A stretch of DNA of 64,000 nt from Mycobacterium sp. 155 (GCF_000373905.1 NZ_KB892705.1:2847463-2911462); one strand, 5' to 3'. Counted from the first letter of the stretch, positions 1 through 9,539 are shown. The notes: generated from the letters alone by a model not told the origin. A program made the numbers and translations.

Positions 1-1
1 C

Positions 2-229
2 AAGCGCTACGTCACCGACACCTGCTTCGAGGTGGCCGATCAGGCCCTGCAACTCCACGGCGGCTACGGCTATCTGCGCGAGTACGGGTTGGAGAAAATC
101 GTCCGCGATCTGCGGGTGCATCGCATCCTTGAGGGAACCAACGAAATCATGCGCGTGGTGATCGGGCGAGCGGCCGCGGGCAGAGCCCGCAATTCAGCAG
201 ATGCTGGCCGCGCCCGCGCGGCGGGATAG
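2..229 (+). CDS. fadE9: Acyl-CoA dehydrogenase, C-terminal end (partial)
   Basis: Open from the left edge; only the last 75 residues are in the window. They carry the acyl-CoA dehydrogenase C-terminal helices, including ALQLHGGYGYLREYGLEK and RILEGTNEIMR, which are diagnostic of the family (the GGYGY and EGTNEI segments line the FAD and acyl sites). Directly upstream of mmsB with a 9-nt gap, the same fadE9-mmsB order as in M. tuberculosis, so an isobutyryl-CoA dehydrogenase role in valine breakdown is likely. The substrate is inferred from the neighbour, not from visible active-site residues; the body of the protein lies outside. Confidence 0.85.
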   Translation, partial: KRYVTDTCFEVADQALQLHGGYGYLREYGLEKIVRDLRVHRILEGTNEIMRVVIGRAAAGRARNSADAGRARAAG

Positions 230-238
230 GAGTTGCAC

Positions 239-1120
239 GTGAGCACAATCGCTTTCCTCGGCCTCGGCCACATGGGCGGCCCGATGTCCACAAACTTGGT
301 TGCCGCAGGGCACACCGTGCGCGGGTTCGATCCCGTCCCTGCGGCCCAGGAGGCCGCAAAGGCCAATGGCGTCAGCATGTTCGGCAGTGAAGCCGAGGCC
401 GTGGCGGGGGCGGACGTGGTGATCACCATGTTGCCCGACGGCGCACTGGTGAAGAGCTGCTATGCGGAGATGCTGCCCGCCGCGACCGCCGGCGCGCTGT
501 TCATCGACAGCTCCACCATCTCCGTCGACGACGCCCGTGAGGTGCACAAGCTGGCAGGCGAGCACGGTTTCGACCAGCTGGACGCCCCGGTCTCCGGTGG
601 CGTCAAGGGCGCCGTGGCGGGGACGCTGGCGTTCATGGTCGGCGGCGAGGACAAGGCTGTCGAACGGGGCCGCACCATCCTGGGACCCATGGCGGGCAAG
701 ATCATTCATTGCGGAGCCGCGGGAGCCGGCCAGGCCGCCAAGGTGTGCAACAACATGGTGCTCGCGGTGCAGCAGATCGCCGTCGGTGAGGCGTTCGTGC
801 TGGCCGAGAAGCTGGGACTGGACAAGCAGTCGCTGTTCGACGTGATCACCGGCGCGACCGGCAACTGCTGGGCAGTACACACCAATTGTCCAGTGCCGGG
901 GCCTGTTCCGACTTCCCCTGCCAACAGCGATTTCAAGCCGGGCTTCTCCACCGCGTTGATGAACAAGGACCTCGGCCTGGCCATGGCGGCTGTGGAGTCG
1001 ACGGGCTCGTCGGCGCCGCTGGGCACCCATGCGGCCGAGATCTACGCCGAATTCATTGCATCCGACGTCTCCAATGCCGGTAAAGACTTCAGCGCGGTGA
1101 TCGAGACGCTACGCGGCTGA
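239..1120 (+). CDS. mmsB: 3-hydroxyisobutyrate dehydrogenase
   Basis: NAD-dependent oxidation of 3-hydroxyisobutyrate to methylmalonate semialdehyde in valine catabolism. The N-terminus has the Rossmann motif GLGHMG, followed by the substrate signature DAPVSGGVKGA (residues about 120-130) and the catalytic lysine segment in GQAAKVCNNM. About 293 residues, normal for the family. I chose GTG at 239 because GGAG lies about 7 nt upstream and family members begin M-S/T-T-I-A-F; an in-frame TTG at 233 is the alternative. Probably co-transcribed with the acyl-CoA dehydrogenase in front of it. Its 3' end overlaps the convergent HAD gene by 12 bp. Confidence 0.92.
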   Translation: MSTIAFLGLGHMGGPMSTNLVAAGHTVRGFDPVPAAQEAAKANGVSMFGSEAEAVAGADVVITMLPDGALVKSCYAEMLPAATAGALFIDSSTISVDDAREVHKLAGEHGFDQLDAPVSGGVKGAVAGTLAFMVGGEDKAVERGRTILGPMAGKIIHCGAAGAGQAAKVCNNMVLAVQQIAVGEAFVLAEKLGLDKQSLFDVITGATGNCWAVHTNCPVPGPVPTSPANSDFKPGFSTALMNKDLGLAMAAVESTGSSAPLGTHAAEIYAEFIASDVSNAGKDFSAVIETLRG

Positions 1121-1927
1121 GGGGCTGTGCTGCGCCCACCATGCGGCGTGTAGCCGCTGGCAAGTCGCCAACCGCAACGCATCCCCCATGCCGGCGTAAT
1201 CCGGGCGTACCGCGACAGCAGGTTGGGCAACGCCGGGTTCGGCACTGACCAGCACGGTGGCCAGCCCCGCCGCATTCGCCGCCCGCAATCCCGTGGTCGA
1301 CCCGGCGACCGCCAACGCATCGTGCGCCGACACCCCGAGCTCGGCGAGCGCTTGCCGATGGGCAGCACTGCACGTCGACGAAGTCACGTCGTCACCGGTG
1401 ACAACGGTTTCCACCAGACCCTCGCCCACCAGCTGCCGCACCAACGGCTCCACCCATCGGCGCCGGCCGCTGGACACCACACCGACCGGGACCTCGGCGG
1501 CGAAGGCGTCCATCACGAGGTCGACCAGACCGGGCCGCGGGGCCAATCCCGCGTCGAGGATCATCTTGTCGAACATCATGTCTTTGGTGGCACAGATCTC
1601 GTCGGCGAGCAGTTCGGTGAGCACGTCGCATTCCGGCCCCACGCAGCGCTTACGGAGTTCGGCGGCGACGCGCTGATGTTCGTCGTGCAATGCCAGCAGC
1701 TGCCGGTAGCGCTCCACGCCCCATTCGAGCGACAGGCCGTGTGCGGCGAATGCCGCGTTGAAGACGACCCGATGTCCGTCGATGTCCAAGTCGGACAGCG
1801 CGTCGAGGTCGAAGATCACCGCACGTAGCGGGAACGCTCCTGCATCTGCCGGCTCAGGACAGTCCCACCAGAACCGCCCGGCACGCCATATTTTCTGCTG
1901 TGACGACACCTCATGAGAGTGGTCCAC
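1109..1927 (-). CDS. HAD-superfamily hydrolase (phosphatase/phosphoglucomutase-like)
   Basis: Haloacid dehalogenase fold. Motif I is VIFDLDALSDLD, with the two Asp of DxD; motif II is VVSSGRRR and a late acidic loop is present around LAVAGSTTGLRAANAAGL. In motif I the usual DGT is replaced by DAL, and the motif IV acidic pair is weak (GS rather than DS), so activity should not be taken for granted. The start is uncertain: the HAD fold begins about 35 residues after the first ATG, and the first 30 residues look non-conserved; GTG at 1909 is also possible. Convergent with mmsB, with a 12-bp 3' overlap. Substrate unknown. Confidence 0.7.
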   Translation of the reverse strand: MDHSHEVSSQQKIWRAGRFWWDCPEPADAGAFPLRAVIFDLDALSDLDIDGHRVVFNAAFAAHGLSLEWGVERYRQLLALHDEHQRVAAELRKRCVGPECDVLTELLADEICATKDMMFDKMILDAGLAPRPGLVDLVMDAFAAEVPVGVVSSGRRRWVEPLVRQLVGEGLVETVVTGDDVTSSTCSAAHRQALAELGVSAHDALAVAGSTTGLRAANAAGLATVLVSAEPGVAQPAVAVRPDYAGMGDALRLATCQRLHAAWWAQHSPSAA

Positions 1928-2039
1928 ATCACATGGAGTCCGCCTCCCCCGTACGGGTGATTGGGGACGCGAACTTTCACTCGGTCGCAGCGAAGCCGGA
2001 TCTTCTCCTCACATGCGCTGCCACACATAGGCTGATGCC

Positions 2040-2702
2040 ATGGCGGCCTCCAGCCCAGTGCGCCTTGTGCTGGTCGATGACCACGAAATGGTCATCGAGG
2101 GTCTCAAGGCCATGCTTGCCGCATTCAAAGACCGGGTTCTGGTGATCGGCCACGCAGTCGGCGCTGAGCGAGCACTCACCGTTGTCGATGAGCTCAACCC
2201 CGACATCGTGCTGTGCGATGTCCGCATGCAGGGTTCCAGCGGCCTTGATCTGTGCCGTGACCTGCGTGAACGTAATCCAGACCGCAAGGTCGTGATGTTG
2301 TCGGTCTACGACGACGAGCAGTACCTGTTCGAGGCGCTGCGGGTCGGCGCATCGGGCTACCTGCTCAAGAGCGTCAGCAGCGACGAGCTGGTGCGTCAGA
2401 TCGAATTCGCCTACGGCGGCGCGACGGCGATCGATCCCGGCATGGCGGCCCGCGCGGCCGACACCGCCGCGCGGCTGCAGCGCGACGAGTTCTGGCCCGG
2501 TGTGCGGCAGGGCCTGACCCAGCGGGAGAGCGAGATCCTGTCGTTCGTGGTCGCCGGGCTGTCCAATCGCGGGATCGCCAGCAAGTTGGTGATCGGCGAG
2601 GAGACCGTCAAGACCCATCTACGGTCGGTCTACCGCAAGCTCGGCGTCACCGACCGCGCCGGCGCCGTCGCCACCGCCCTGCGCGAAGGCATCTACCGTT
2701 GA
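2040..2702 (+). CDS. NarL/FixJ-family response regulator
   Basis: 220 residues. The receiver domain (about 7-125) has the acidic pair D13/D14, phospho-acceptor D60 in IVLCDVRM and conserved K110 in GYLLKS. The LuxR-type HTH (about 155-215) has LTQRESEIL and TVKTHLRSVYRKLGV. The stop overlaps the start of the cognate kinase (TTGA), so the two are translationally coupled as a two-component system. ATG at 2040 gives a receiver of standard length. Target genes cannot be read from the sequence. The 112 bp to the divergent HAD gene hold a possible -10 (TAGGCT) but no convincing -35. Confidence 0.92.
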   Translation: MAASSPVRLVLVDDHEMVIEGLKAMLAAFKDRVLVIGHAVGAERALTVVDELNPDIVLCDVRMQGSSGLDLCRDLRERNPDRKVVMLSVYDDEQYLFEALRVGASGYLLKSVSSDELVRQIEFAYGGATAIDPGMAARAADTAARLQRDEFWPGVRQGLTQRESEILSFVVAGLSNRGIASKLVIGEETVKTHLRSVYRKLGVTDRAGAVATALREGIYR

Positions 2703-3901
2703 CCAGTGAATTCGGCCCGATGATACTCACCGCCGACCGCGAGCTGGCGTTGTTACGGGAGCTCATCCAGGCCACCGCGAGCGGCCCCGGAGTGGAACAC
2801 CTCGCCGCCGCGGCCGCCCGGATGATCACTGCGGCCACCGCGACCGACGTGTGCTTCGTGCACGTGCTCGACGACTCCGACCGTGCGCTGACGCTGGCCG
2901 GCGCGACCCCGCCGTTCGACGCCGAGGTCGGCAAGATCCGATTGCCGCTGGGCCAGGGCATCTCAGGTTGGGTGGCCAGTCACCGCGAACCGGTGGTGAT
3001 CAGCCACGACAAGGAAGCCGACCCCCGCTACATGCCTTTCGAATCGCTGCGCGGGCGCGACTTCGCGTCGATGGTGTCGGTGCCGATGCAGACCGACCCA
3101 GGTGGACTGGTGGGTGTGCTCAACGTGCACACCGTCAACCGCCGCGAGTTCGGAGCGCGCGACGTCGAGTTGCTGGTCGTGATCGGCCGGCTCATCGCCG
3201 GTGCGCTGCACCAGGCCCGCCTGCACCGGCAGCTGGTGGCCCGCGAGCGCGCCCACGAGAATTTCGTCGAACAGGTCATCGAGGCGCAGGAGATCGAGCG
3301 GCGCCGGTTGGCCGGCGACATCCACGACGGCATCTCGCAACGGCTGGTGACGCTGTCTTACCGGCTCGATGCCGCCGCCCGCGCCGTCGATGATCCCCAG
3401 GCGCTGGCCGAACAGCTCGACAAGGCACGAGAACTGGCGGATCTGACCCTGCAGGAGGCCCGCGCCGCGATCAGCGGACTGCGGCCACCGGTACTGGACG
3501 ATCTAGGCCTCGCCGGCGGTCTTGCCAGCCTGGCGCGCTCCATCCCCGGGATCGACCTGGACGTCGAACTCGCCGAGACCCGGGTGCCCGATCACATCGA
3601 GTTGGCGCTGTACCGCATTGCTCAGGAATGTCTGCAAAACGTCGTCAAGCACGCCGACGCGAGCCGGGCGCGGCTCACCTTCGCTGTCGATCGCAACATG
3701 GCCCGGCTCGAAATCGTGGACGACGGAAAGGGTTTCGACACCTTGGAGCATCCACTGGGCAGTGACGAGATGGGCGGCTACGGGCTGCTGTCGATGGCCG
3801 AACGAGCCGAGATCGTCGGCGGCAGGCTCAACATCCGATCCCGCCCGGGGGCTGGGACCGCGGTCACCGCGACGATCCCGCTACCTGTGATCATCGAATA
3901 G
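2699..3901 (+). CDS. GAF-domain sensor histidine kinase (HisKA_3 type)
   Basis: 400 residues, no transmembrane segment, so cytosolic. A GAF domain spans about 15-172; the HisKA_3 dimerisation helix carries phospho-acceptor H209 in RRRLAGDIHDGISQRL; the HATPase domain (about 300-397) has the N box ECLQNVVKHA, G1 box DDGKGFD and G2 segment GGYGLLSMAER. This is the DevS/NarX-like family that pairs with NarL-type regulators, as here. Start taken as the TTG that overlaps the regulator stop; ATG 21 nt downstream is an alternative. The GAF ligand is unknown. The 3' end overlaps the convergent TetR gene by 21 bp. Confidence 0.92.
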   Translation: MTSEFGPMILTADRELALLRELIQATASGPGVEHLAAAAARMITAATATDVCFVHVLDDSDRALTLAGATPPFDAEVGKIRLPLGQGISGWVASHREPVVISHDKEADPRYMPFESLRGRDFASMVSVPMQTDPGGLVGVLNVHTVNRREFGARDVELLVVIGRLIAGALHQARLHRQLVARERAHENFVEQVIEAQEIERRRLAGDIHDGISQRLVTLSYRLDAAARAVDDPQALAEQLDKARELADLTLQEARAAISGLRPPVLDDLGLAGGLASLARSIPGIDLDVELAETRVPDHIELALYRIAQECLQNVVKHADASRARLTFAVDRNMARLEIVDDGKGFDTLEHPLGSDEMGGYGLLSMAERAEIVGGRLNIRSRPGAGTAVTATIPLPVIIE

Positions 3902-4468
3902 GTGCAGCCGTACCACGGGGATCGCCCGGGCGACCAGTTGCTCGACGGACTCCGACGCGAGCGGTTCGATCCGTAGCACGTGACGCAGGTAGGCGATGCC
4001 CAGCAACTGGGCCATCGCCAAATCCACGCTCAACTGGGCACCGGGGCCGCTCAACTCGCCCGCGATCTGCGGGTAGAGCCGGCGCTCGATGAACTGGCGT
4101 ACCAACGCCGCGGAGTCTTCATGGGTGGCTGCTCCGCGCAAGATTGCCAGAAGCGGCGCACGGGTGTCGGGGTGTTCCCACGCATCGAAGAACACCCTGG
4201 TCAACCCCTCCGCAAGATCGATGGGATCGCCGTCGACGATCCGTTCACGGAGCTGTTCAGGCTCGAAAGGCCACCCCACTGTGGCTCGGAAGAGGTTGGC
4301 CTTGCCGCCGAAGTAATGCCGGATCATCGCCGGATCGACGCCGGCCGCCGACGCGATATCGCGTACCGAGGCCCCGTCGTACCCTTTTTCGGCGAACAGC
4401 CGCCTGGCGGTTGCCAACAGCACGTCACGGCTGCCGGACTGTCCTGGTCGTCGTCCCAGCGGAGGCAT
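3881..4468 (-). CDS. TetR-family transcriptional regulator
   Basis: 195 residues. The N-terminal HTH (about 15-60) has LLATARRLFAEKGYDGASVRDI, here split by the AAGVDPAMIRHYFGGKANLF recognition region, typical TetR. The C-terminal domain has the alpha-helical pattern with EDSAALVRQFIERRLYP seen in TetR_C_33-like members. It is divergent from the Ddn-like gene, 85 bp apart, with a near-palindrome in the gap, so it probably represses that gene and itself. Ligand unknown. Confidence 0.88.
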   Translation of the reverse strand: MPPLGRRPGQSGSRDVLLATARRLFAEKGYDGASVRDIASAAGVDPAMIRHYFGGKANLFRATVGWPFEPEQLRERIVDGDPIDLAEGLTRVFFDAWEHPDTRAPLLAILRGAATHEDSAALVRQFIERRLYPQIAGELSGPGAQLSVDLAMAQLLGIAYLRHVLRIEPLASESVEQLVARAIPVVRLHLFDDHR

Positions 4469-4490
4469 AGTCCAGAAATTCTACAGTCGT

Positions 4491-4529
4491 TGACTTACCG
4501 ATTACAGTGGAGCTACTCTTCGAGGAGTT
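4491..4529 (+). promoter_or_regulatory. Promoter and possible TetR operator before the Ddn-like gene
   Basis: TTGACT (4491-4496) and TACTCT (4515-4520) are spaced by 18 bp and fit a vegetative mycobacterial promoter. The imperfect palindrome ACTCTTCGAGGAGT (4516-4529, one mismatch pair) covers the -10, a sensible operator position for the divergent TetR. The hexamer TACAGT also occurs twice nearby. The assignment is inference. Confidence 0.4.
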
Positions 4530-4553
4530 AATTCCACAGGTGAGGAGTTCCCG

Positions 4554-4937
4554 ATGCCGGCTCCACGATGGGTTGCCCGCGCCAACAAGATCGGTCTCAA
4601 CCGGCTCACCCGGTTCATCGCCCCATGGGCCCCCGGCTGGGCCGTCGTCATCCACCGCGGACGCAAGTCGGGACGGGTCTTCCGCACCCCGCTGTGGGCG
4701 TTCAAGCGCCCGAACGGCTACGTCATCGCACTGACCTACGGACGGCAGGCCGACTGGGTCCGCAATGTCCTGGCCGCGGGAGGGTGCGAGTTGGAAACCC
4801 GACGACACCGTTACCGACTGACGGCGCCACGGGTCTATCAGGACGAGACCGCCGCAGACATGCCGGTATTCATCCGATTCATGCTGCGCCGCGTGATCAA
4901 GGCCCCCGAGTTCCTGAGCCTCGAGATCGCCGCGTGA
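4554..4937 (+). CDS. F420-dependent nitroreductase-family protein (Ddn/DUF385-like)
   Basis: 127 residues. The split-barrel flavin/deazaflavin oxidoreductase pattern is clear: VVIHRGRKSGRVFRTPLW, then the GYVIALTYGRQADWVRNVLAAG signature of deazaflavin-dependent nitroreductases, ending in a short FLSLEI strand. Family members bind reduced F420 (or haem/flavin) and reduce quinones or nitro compounds. GAGGAG precedes ATG 4554 by about 6 nt. Under the control of the divergent TetR by position. Substrate not deducible. Confidence 0.85.
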   Translation: MPAPRWVARANKIGLNRLTRFIAPWAPGWAVVIHRGRKSGRVFRTPLWAFKRPNGYVIALTYGRQADWVRNVLAAGGCELETRRHRYRLTAPRVYQDETAADMPVFIRFMLRRVIKAPEFLSLEIAA

Positions 4938-4943
4938 CGCGGG

Positions 4944-5447
4944 TCAGAAATCGCCGGAGTTGCGACGGAGCGTCTCGATCGACGCGACCAACGCGCGGGA
5001 TTGCTCCGGGGACATCCCGACGTCGCCGAACACCTGCTCGTTGAGGGTGACGGTGGCGTCCTCGACCGTGGCCCGTCCCAGCTCCGTGATCTGCACCAGG
5101 GTCGTGCGGCCGTCGGTCGGATGTGGAATACGCTCGACCAGCCCGCTGGCCTCCAGCCGGCGGATGGCATGCGTGACGCTGGTGACGTGGACCTGCAGCC
5201 GGTCCGAGGCCTTGGTGATGGGCAATGCCCCGGCCCTGCTGAACGCCAGCAGCCGCAGCAACTCGAAGCGCGAGAAGCTCAGGCCGTAGGGCCGCAATGC
5301 GGTCTCGACGCGGGCCAGCAGAATCTGATGCGCCCGCATCACCGATGTCACCGCAACCATGCCATCGGCCACGTCACCCCAGCCCGCGCTCTCCCAGTTG
5401 ACACGGGCCAGCGCGATGGGATCGCGCTTGTCGGGTGATGAGGGCAC
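4944..5447 (-). CDS. MarR-family transcriptional regulator
   Basis: 167 residues with a central winged helix: LSFSRFELLRLLAFS, then LQVHVTSVTHAIRRLEASGLVER and the wing PTDGRTTLVQIT. The position next to the rslA-sigL side of the map-adk-secY block matches the MarR-type regulator Rv0737 of M. tuberculosis. Convergent with the Ddn-like gene (6 bp apart). Effector and regulon unknown. Confidence 0.88.
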   Translation of the reverse strand: MPSSPDKRDPIALARVNWESAGWGDVADGMVAVTSVMRAHQILLARVETALRPYGLSFSRFELLRLLAFSRAGALPITKASDRLQVHVTSVTHAIRRLEASGLVERIPHPTDGRTTLVQITELGRATVEDATVTLNEQVFGDVGMSPEQSRALVASIETLRRNSGDF

Positions 5448-5519
5448 GCTTCTTCATACCGCATCACCGCTGCACGCGGTGTCGACGGCGGTGAGGGCGC
5501 AATTCACCGGCAGTCGGAT

Positions 5520-6254
5520 TTACAGGTTTCTCTCAAGTAGGATTTTTCCGTCGGGCGCCGAAACCATTTGCACCGCAGCGATTTCGTTGATCGGCAACGT
5601 CGTGTTCCCACTGGGTAGCGCCGTTGCGCCGGACAGTCCGAGCCACGTTGCCACCTCGGTCCGGCTACCGTCGCGGCCGACCACCACCATGCCCAGATTC
5701 CGCGGCGGAGAATCTTTCTTGCCCCAGTCTCCGTACGTGCACGCCATGTTGATCCGCGTACCCCACGCGTAGCTGCTCAGCGCAACACTGGCGTTGATCG
5801 GGGTATCGGACACCTTGGACATCTCGAGCATTCGTGCGGCCTGCTGATGTTGTGAACCGGTGTGCAGACCGAATATCTCCGGGCGGATCGCAACGACAAG
5901 CCCGACGGCCAGCAGGACGGCCGCCAACCCGACGGCGGACGAGGTCACCCATCGGTATCGACGCCGCCGCCAGCTGACTTTGGCCAGCACCGAATCCAAC
6001 ACTTCCGGCCGCAGCGGCGGACCGGGCAGCTCCTCGTCGAGCGCGCGCACGTCGTTGAGGTCGAGCAGAGCGAGCAAGGCCGGCATGCCGCTCAACTCGG
6101 CGACAGCCGCGCGGCATCGCCCGCAGCCCCCCAGGTGGACTTCGTATTCGCGACGCTCGGTGCCCGTCAATGAGCCCAGCACATAGGCCGCATCCCAGGT
6201 CAGGTAGCGGTCGCCATCGACCGGCTCAATGCGGGCTACACCGAATCGTGTCAT
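5520..6254 (-). CDS. rslA: Anti-sigma factor RslA (membrane, zinc-binding)
   Basis: 244 residues. The N-terminal ZAS domain has H40-x3-C44-x2-C47 in EYEVHLGGCGRCRAAV, which binds zinc and clamps SigL. One transmembrane helix follows at about 102-123, leaving a roughly 120-residue extracytoplasmic domain of the RskA C-terminal type. The start overlaps the sigL stop (ATGA), so the two are made together. In M. tuberculosis the equivalent Rv0736 releases SigL on thiol oxidation; that the same happens here is inference from the conserved CxxC. Confidence 0.93.
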   Translation of the reverse strand: MTRFGVARIEPVDGDRYLTWDAAYVLGSLTGTERREYEVHLGGCGRCRAAVAELSGMPALLALLDLNDVRALDEELPGPPLRPEVLDSVLAKVSWRRRRYRWVTSSAVGLAAVLLAVGLVVAIRPEIFGLHTGSQHQQAARMLEMSKVSDTPINASVALSSYAWGTRINMACTYGDWGKKDSPPRNLGMVVVGRDGSRTEVATWLGLSGATALPSGNTTLPINEIAAVQMVSAPDGKILLERNL

Positions 6255-6766
6255 CGTGTCACCCCCATCTCTTGCAGATTGAGTCGTAGTGCGCGGACGG
6301 CGTAGTGCAGTCGCGACTTCACGGTGCCTTCGGGAATCTGCAGGTCGGCCGCGATCTGCAGAGTGGTCCAGCCCTGGTAGTAGGCCCGGCGGACCACAGC
6401 CCGGTGCTCTTCGGATAGCTGGCTGAGCGCGGTGCTCAGCAACAACCGGTCCAATGCGGTGTCCACCTGGTCGGGGACGGCGTGGTCGGCTACCAGTTCC
6501 GGGGACGGCATATCCGTCTCGTTGCGGAACCGGGCGCTTCGGCGTTCATCGATAATCATGTTTCGCGCCACCGTGAACAGCCAGGCCCTGGCCGACCGGT
6601 CGGTATTCGCGGTGACATCGGGGTGCCGCCACGCCCGCAGCAACGTCTCCTGCACCACATCCTCGGCTCGCGCCTGATCCCCGGTGAGGCGCAGCGCGTA
6701 TTGCCACAAGGCCGCGGCGTGCTCGTCGTAGAGCCCCCGGATCATGGCGGCCTCCGGATCGTCCAT
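6251..6766 (-). CDS. sigL: ECF RNA polymerase sigma factor SigL
   Basis: 171 residues with sigma region 2 (LYDEHAAALWQYALRLTGD, then AEDVVQETLLRAW and AWLFTVARNMIIDERR) and region 4 (LSEEHRAVVRRAYYQGWTT, then IPEGTVKSRLHYAVRAL). ATG at 6766 is preferred because GGAGG lies 7 nt upstream and the reading begins just before region 2; an ATG at 6853 would add 29 atypical residues. Overlaps rslA by 4 bp. A weak ECF-like pair (TGAACT at 6812-6807, CGTATT at 6790-6785, minus strand, 16-bp spacer) sits just upstream and could mean autoregulation, but it would leave a leader of only about a dozen bases. Confidence 0.93.
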   Translation of the reverse strand: MDDPEAAMIRGLYDEHAAALWQYALRLTGDQARAEDVVQETLLRAWRHPDVTANTDRSARAWLFTVARNMIIDERRSARFRNETDMPSPELVADHAVPDQVDTALDRLLLSTALSQLSEEHRAVVRRAYYQGWTTLQIAADLQIPEGTVKSRLHYAVRALRLNLQEMGVTR

Positions 6767-6877
6767 CAACCAACCTCCGCCTGTAATACGACGTTGGCGG
6801 CGATCGAGTTCATTCGACCTTCGAACCCGCCCCGCGCGACGGTTCGGAAACATCGAGTCGCACGGTTGCTGAGAACC

Positions 6878-7675
6878 TCAGCGGGTGAGGATCCGAGGGC
6901 CGTCCTCGGTGACCGCAACGGTGTGCTCCCAGTGCGCGGCACGGCTCCCGTCGGTGGTGATGACAGTCCATTCGTCGTCCAACACCGCGGTCTTGCCGGT
7001 GCCGAGCGTCAGCATCGGTTCGATGGCCAGCACCGAACCCGGGGCCAGGTATGGCCCACGGCCCGGCGAACCCTCATTGGGCAGGAACGGATCCATGTGC
7101 ATCTGCCTGCCAATTCCGTGTCCGCCATAGCCGGCCACGATTCCGTATTTGCGGTCGTGGCGGGCTCCCGCGGCATGGGTCTCTACTTCGATGGCATGCG
7201 AGACATCGGTGAGCCGGTTGCCTGGCACCATCGCGGCGATCCCGGCTTCCATGGCGGCTTTGGTGGCCTCGGACAGGGCCTCGTCGGCGTCGATCAGTGC
7301 GCCGATACCGAAGGTGACCGCCGAATCGCCATGCCAGCCGTCAACGATCGCGCCGCAGTCGATCGAGACCAGGTCACCGGCGGCCAGCACCTCACCGGCC
7401 GACGGAATACCGTGCACTACGCGATCGTTCACCGACGCGCAGATGCTGGCGGGAAAACCGTGGTAACCGAGGAACGACGGGGTACCGCCACCGTCGCGGA
7501 TGACGGACTCAGCGATTCGATCGAGTTCGAGTGTGCTCACACCAGGCGCCGCCGCGGCACGCACCGCCTGCAGCGCCGACGCGACCAGTGCGCCCGCAAC
7601 CGCCATGGCATCGAGCTCTCCGGCGCTGCGCTGCGCGACCACCCTACGGCCGCGCAAGCCTGGTAGGGAGATCAC
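6878..7675 (-). CDS. map: Methionine aminopeptidase, type I
   Basis: Removes the initiator methionine from nascent proteins. 265 residues, the short M24A form without an N-terminal extension. Metal ligands are visible: Asp in SIDCG and GWHGDSAV, His in GYGGHGIGR, Glu in AIEPMLTL and in [12 protein letters not shown]. The start overlaps the adk stop by 4 bp; map-adk-secY is one operon, as in M. tuberculosis (mapA, Rv0734). Confidence 0.95.
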   Translation of the reverse strand: MISLPGLRGRRVVAQRSAGELDAMAVAGALVASALQAVRAAAAPGVSTLELDRIAESVIRDGGGTPSFLGYHGFPASICASVNDRVVHGIPSAGEVLAAGDLVSIDCGAIVDGWHGDSAVTFGIGALIDADEALSEATKAAMEAGIAAMVPGNRLTDVSHAIEVETHAAGARHDRKYGIVAGYGGHGIGRQMHMDPFLPNEGSPGRGPYLAPGSVLAIEPMLTLGTGKTAVLDDEWTVITTDGSRAAHWEHTVAVTEDGPRILTR

Positions 7676-8217
7676 CGACCGAGGGCGCTCAGAGCGCGGG
7701 CGAACACCTCATCGAGGCCACCCGCCGCGGCGACCGTCTTGACCTCGTCGCCGTAGTACTTCAGCAGCGGCTCGGTTTCATCGCGATAGACCTTCATCCG
7801 GTTGTGGATGACCTCTTCGGTGTCGTCGGCACGACCACGACCCTTGAGCCGAGCGAACAGTTCGTCTTCGGAGACCGCGAACTCCAGCACTGCATCCAGC
7901 TTGGTGTTGCGGGCCTCGAGCATGTCGTGCAGCGCACGGGCCTGCTCGACCGAGCGCGGGTAGCCGTCCAGGATGAATCCGGCTGCCGCGTCTTCTTGGT
8001 CGATCCGGTCCTCCACGAGGCGATTCGTCAGATCGGCCGGGACCAGGTCACCTGCGTCGAGGTAACGCTTGGCCTCGATACCCAGGGGCGTGCCGTCGCC
8101 GATGTTCTTGCGGAAGAGGTCCCCGGTGGAGATTTGCGGGATGCCGAGCTTCTCGGACAGCTTCTCAGCCTGTGTTCCTTTGCCCGCTCCGGGTGGTCCG
8201 AGTAGAACGACTCTCAC
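7672..8217 (-). CDS. adk: Adenylate kinase
   Basis: Interconverts AMP and ATP with two ADP. 181 residues, the short form with a small LID. The P-loop GPPGAGKGT is at residues 7-15; the AMP-binding segment [12 protein letters not shown] and the signature FILDGYPRS are present. Overlaps secY upstream and map downstream by 4 bp each, so translation of the three is coupled. Confidence 0.97.
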   Translation of the reverse strand: MRVVLLGPPGAGKGTQAEKLSEKLGIPQISTGDLFRKNIGDGTPLGIEAKRYLDAGDLVPADLTNRLVEDRIDQEDAAAGFILDGYPRSVEQARALHDMLEARNTKLDAVLEFAVSEDELFARLKGRGRADDTEEVIHNRMKVYRDETEPLLKYYGDEVKTVAAAGGLDEVFARALSALGR

Positions 8218-9539
8218 TTCAGGAACCCTTCGTAGTTGCGTTGCATGAGTTGGCTCTCGATTTGTTTGACGGTATCCAACCCGACGCCAATCATGATGAG
8301 AACCGCAGTTCCTCCGAACGGGAGATTTTGCACCGCCCCGGTGTTGCCGATCTGCAGGAACAGGTTCGGCAGCACCGCGATCACACCCAGGTAGATCGAG
8401 CCGGGCAGGGTGATCCGGCTCAGTACGTAGCGCAGGTAGTCCGCAGTCGGCTTACCCGGCCGGATACCGGGGATGAAGCCGCCGAACTTCTTCATCTCGT
8501 CGGCGCGCTCGTCAGGGTTGAACGTGATCGACACGTAGAAGTACGTGAAGAAGATGATCAGGCCGAAGTAGATCGCGATGTAGACGGGGTCCGCGGGGTT
8601 TGTCAGGTAGTTGGCGACAACCTTGTCCCACCAGCTGTTGCCGCCGTTGGGGTTGCCGCTGCGGATCAGCTGGGTGATCAGGTGCGGTATGTAGATCAGT
8701 GACGACGCGAAGATCACCGGGATGACGCCGGCCTGGTTGACCTTCAGCGGCAGGTAGGTGGACGTACCGCCGTACATCTTGCGGCCGACCATGCGCTTGG
8801 CGTACTGGACCGGGATGCGGCGCTGACCCTGTTCCACGAACACCACGCCGATGATGATGGCCAGCGTGGCTGCGCACACAGCGGTGAAGACCAGGCCGCC
8901 GCGGCTGTCCAGGATGGTCTTGCCCTCGGACGGAATGCGCGCGGCGATGCCGGCGAAGATCAGCAGGGACATGCCGTTGCCGATACCGCGCTCGGTGACC
9001 AGCTCGCCCATCCACATGACCAGGGCGGCACCGGCGGTCATCACCAGCACGATGACGATCAGCCCGAAAATTGAGCTGTCCTGGATGATGTTCAGCGAGC
9101 AACCCTGCAGCAACCCACCGTTGGCGGCCAGCGCCACGATGCTGGTGGCCTGCAGGACGGCCAACGCGATCGACAGATAACGCGTGTACTGCGTCATCTT
9201 GGCCTGACCGGCCTGACCTTCCTTCTGCAGCTGCTCGAAGCGCGGGATGACCACCACCAGCAACTGCACGATGATGCTGGCCGTGATGTAGGGCATCACG
9301 CCGACCGCGAACACGGTCAACTGCAGCAGGGCGCCGCCGGAGAACAGGTTGATCAGTGAGTAAATCTGTGCCGAGTCGCCACCACTGACCTGTTCGATGC
9401 ATTTCTGCACGTTCGGGTAGTTCACCCCGGGGGACGGGATCGACGCACCGACGCGGTACAGGATCACCAGGCCCAACGTGAACAGGATCTTGCGTCTGAG
9501 GTCGGCCGTCCGCAGCGATGAGATGAAAGCCGAAAGCAC
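8214..9539 (-). CDS. secY: Preprotein translocase subunit SecY
   Basis: 441 residues, ten hydrophobic segments, the channel of the SecYEG translocon. Signatures: the plug/TM2 region [19 protein letters not shown] and the basic C5 cytosolic loop before [17 protein letters not shown]. Start GTG at 9539 is preceded by a strong AGGAGGAAGA. First gene of secY-adk-map. A likely promoter lies about 100 bp upstream. Confidence 0.97.
   Translation of the reverse strand: MLSAFISSLRTADLRRKILFTLGLVILYRVGASIPSPGVNYPNVQKCIEQVSGGDSAQIYSLINLFSGGALLQLTVFAVGVMPYITASIIVQLLVVVIPRFEQLQKEGQAGQAKMTQYTRYLSIALAVLQATSIVALAANGGLLQGCSLNIIQDSSIFGLIVIVLVMTAGAALVMWMGELVTERGIGNGMSLLIFAGIAARIPSEGKTILDSRGGLVFTAVCAATLAIIIGVVFVEQGQRRIPVQYAKRMVGRKMYGGTSTYLPLKVNQAGVIPVIFASSLIYIPHLITQLIRSGNPNGGNSWWDKVVANYLTNPADPVYIAIYFGLIIFFTYFYVSITFNPDERADEMKKFGGFIPGIRPGKPTADYLRYVLSRITLPGSIYLGVIAVLPNLFLQIGNTGAVQNLPFGGTAVLIMIGVGLDTVKQIESQLMQRNYEGFLK

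Noticed and set aside
6785..6812. SigL autoregulatory promoter
   Set aside because: The -35/-10 pair is only partly like the consensus and would place the transcript start almost at the ribosome binding site, so it is not listed as a feature.
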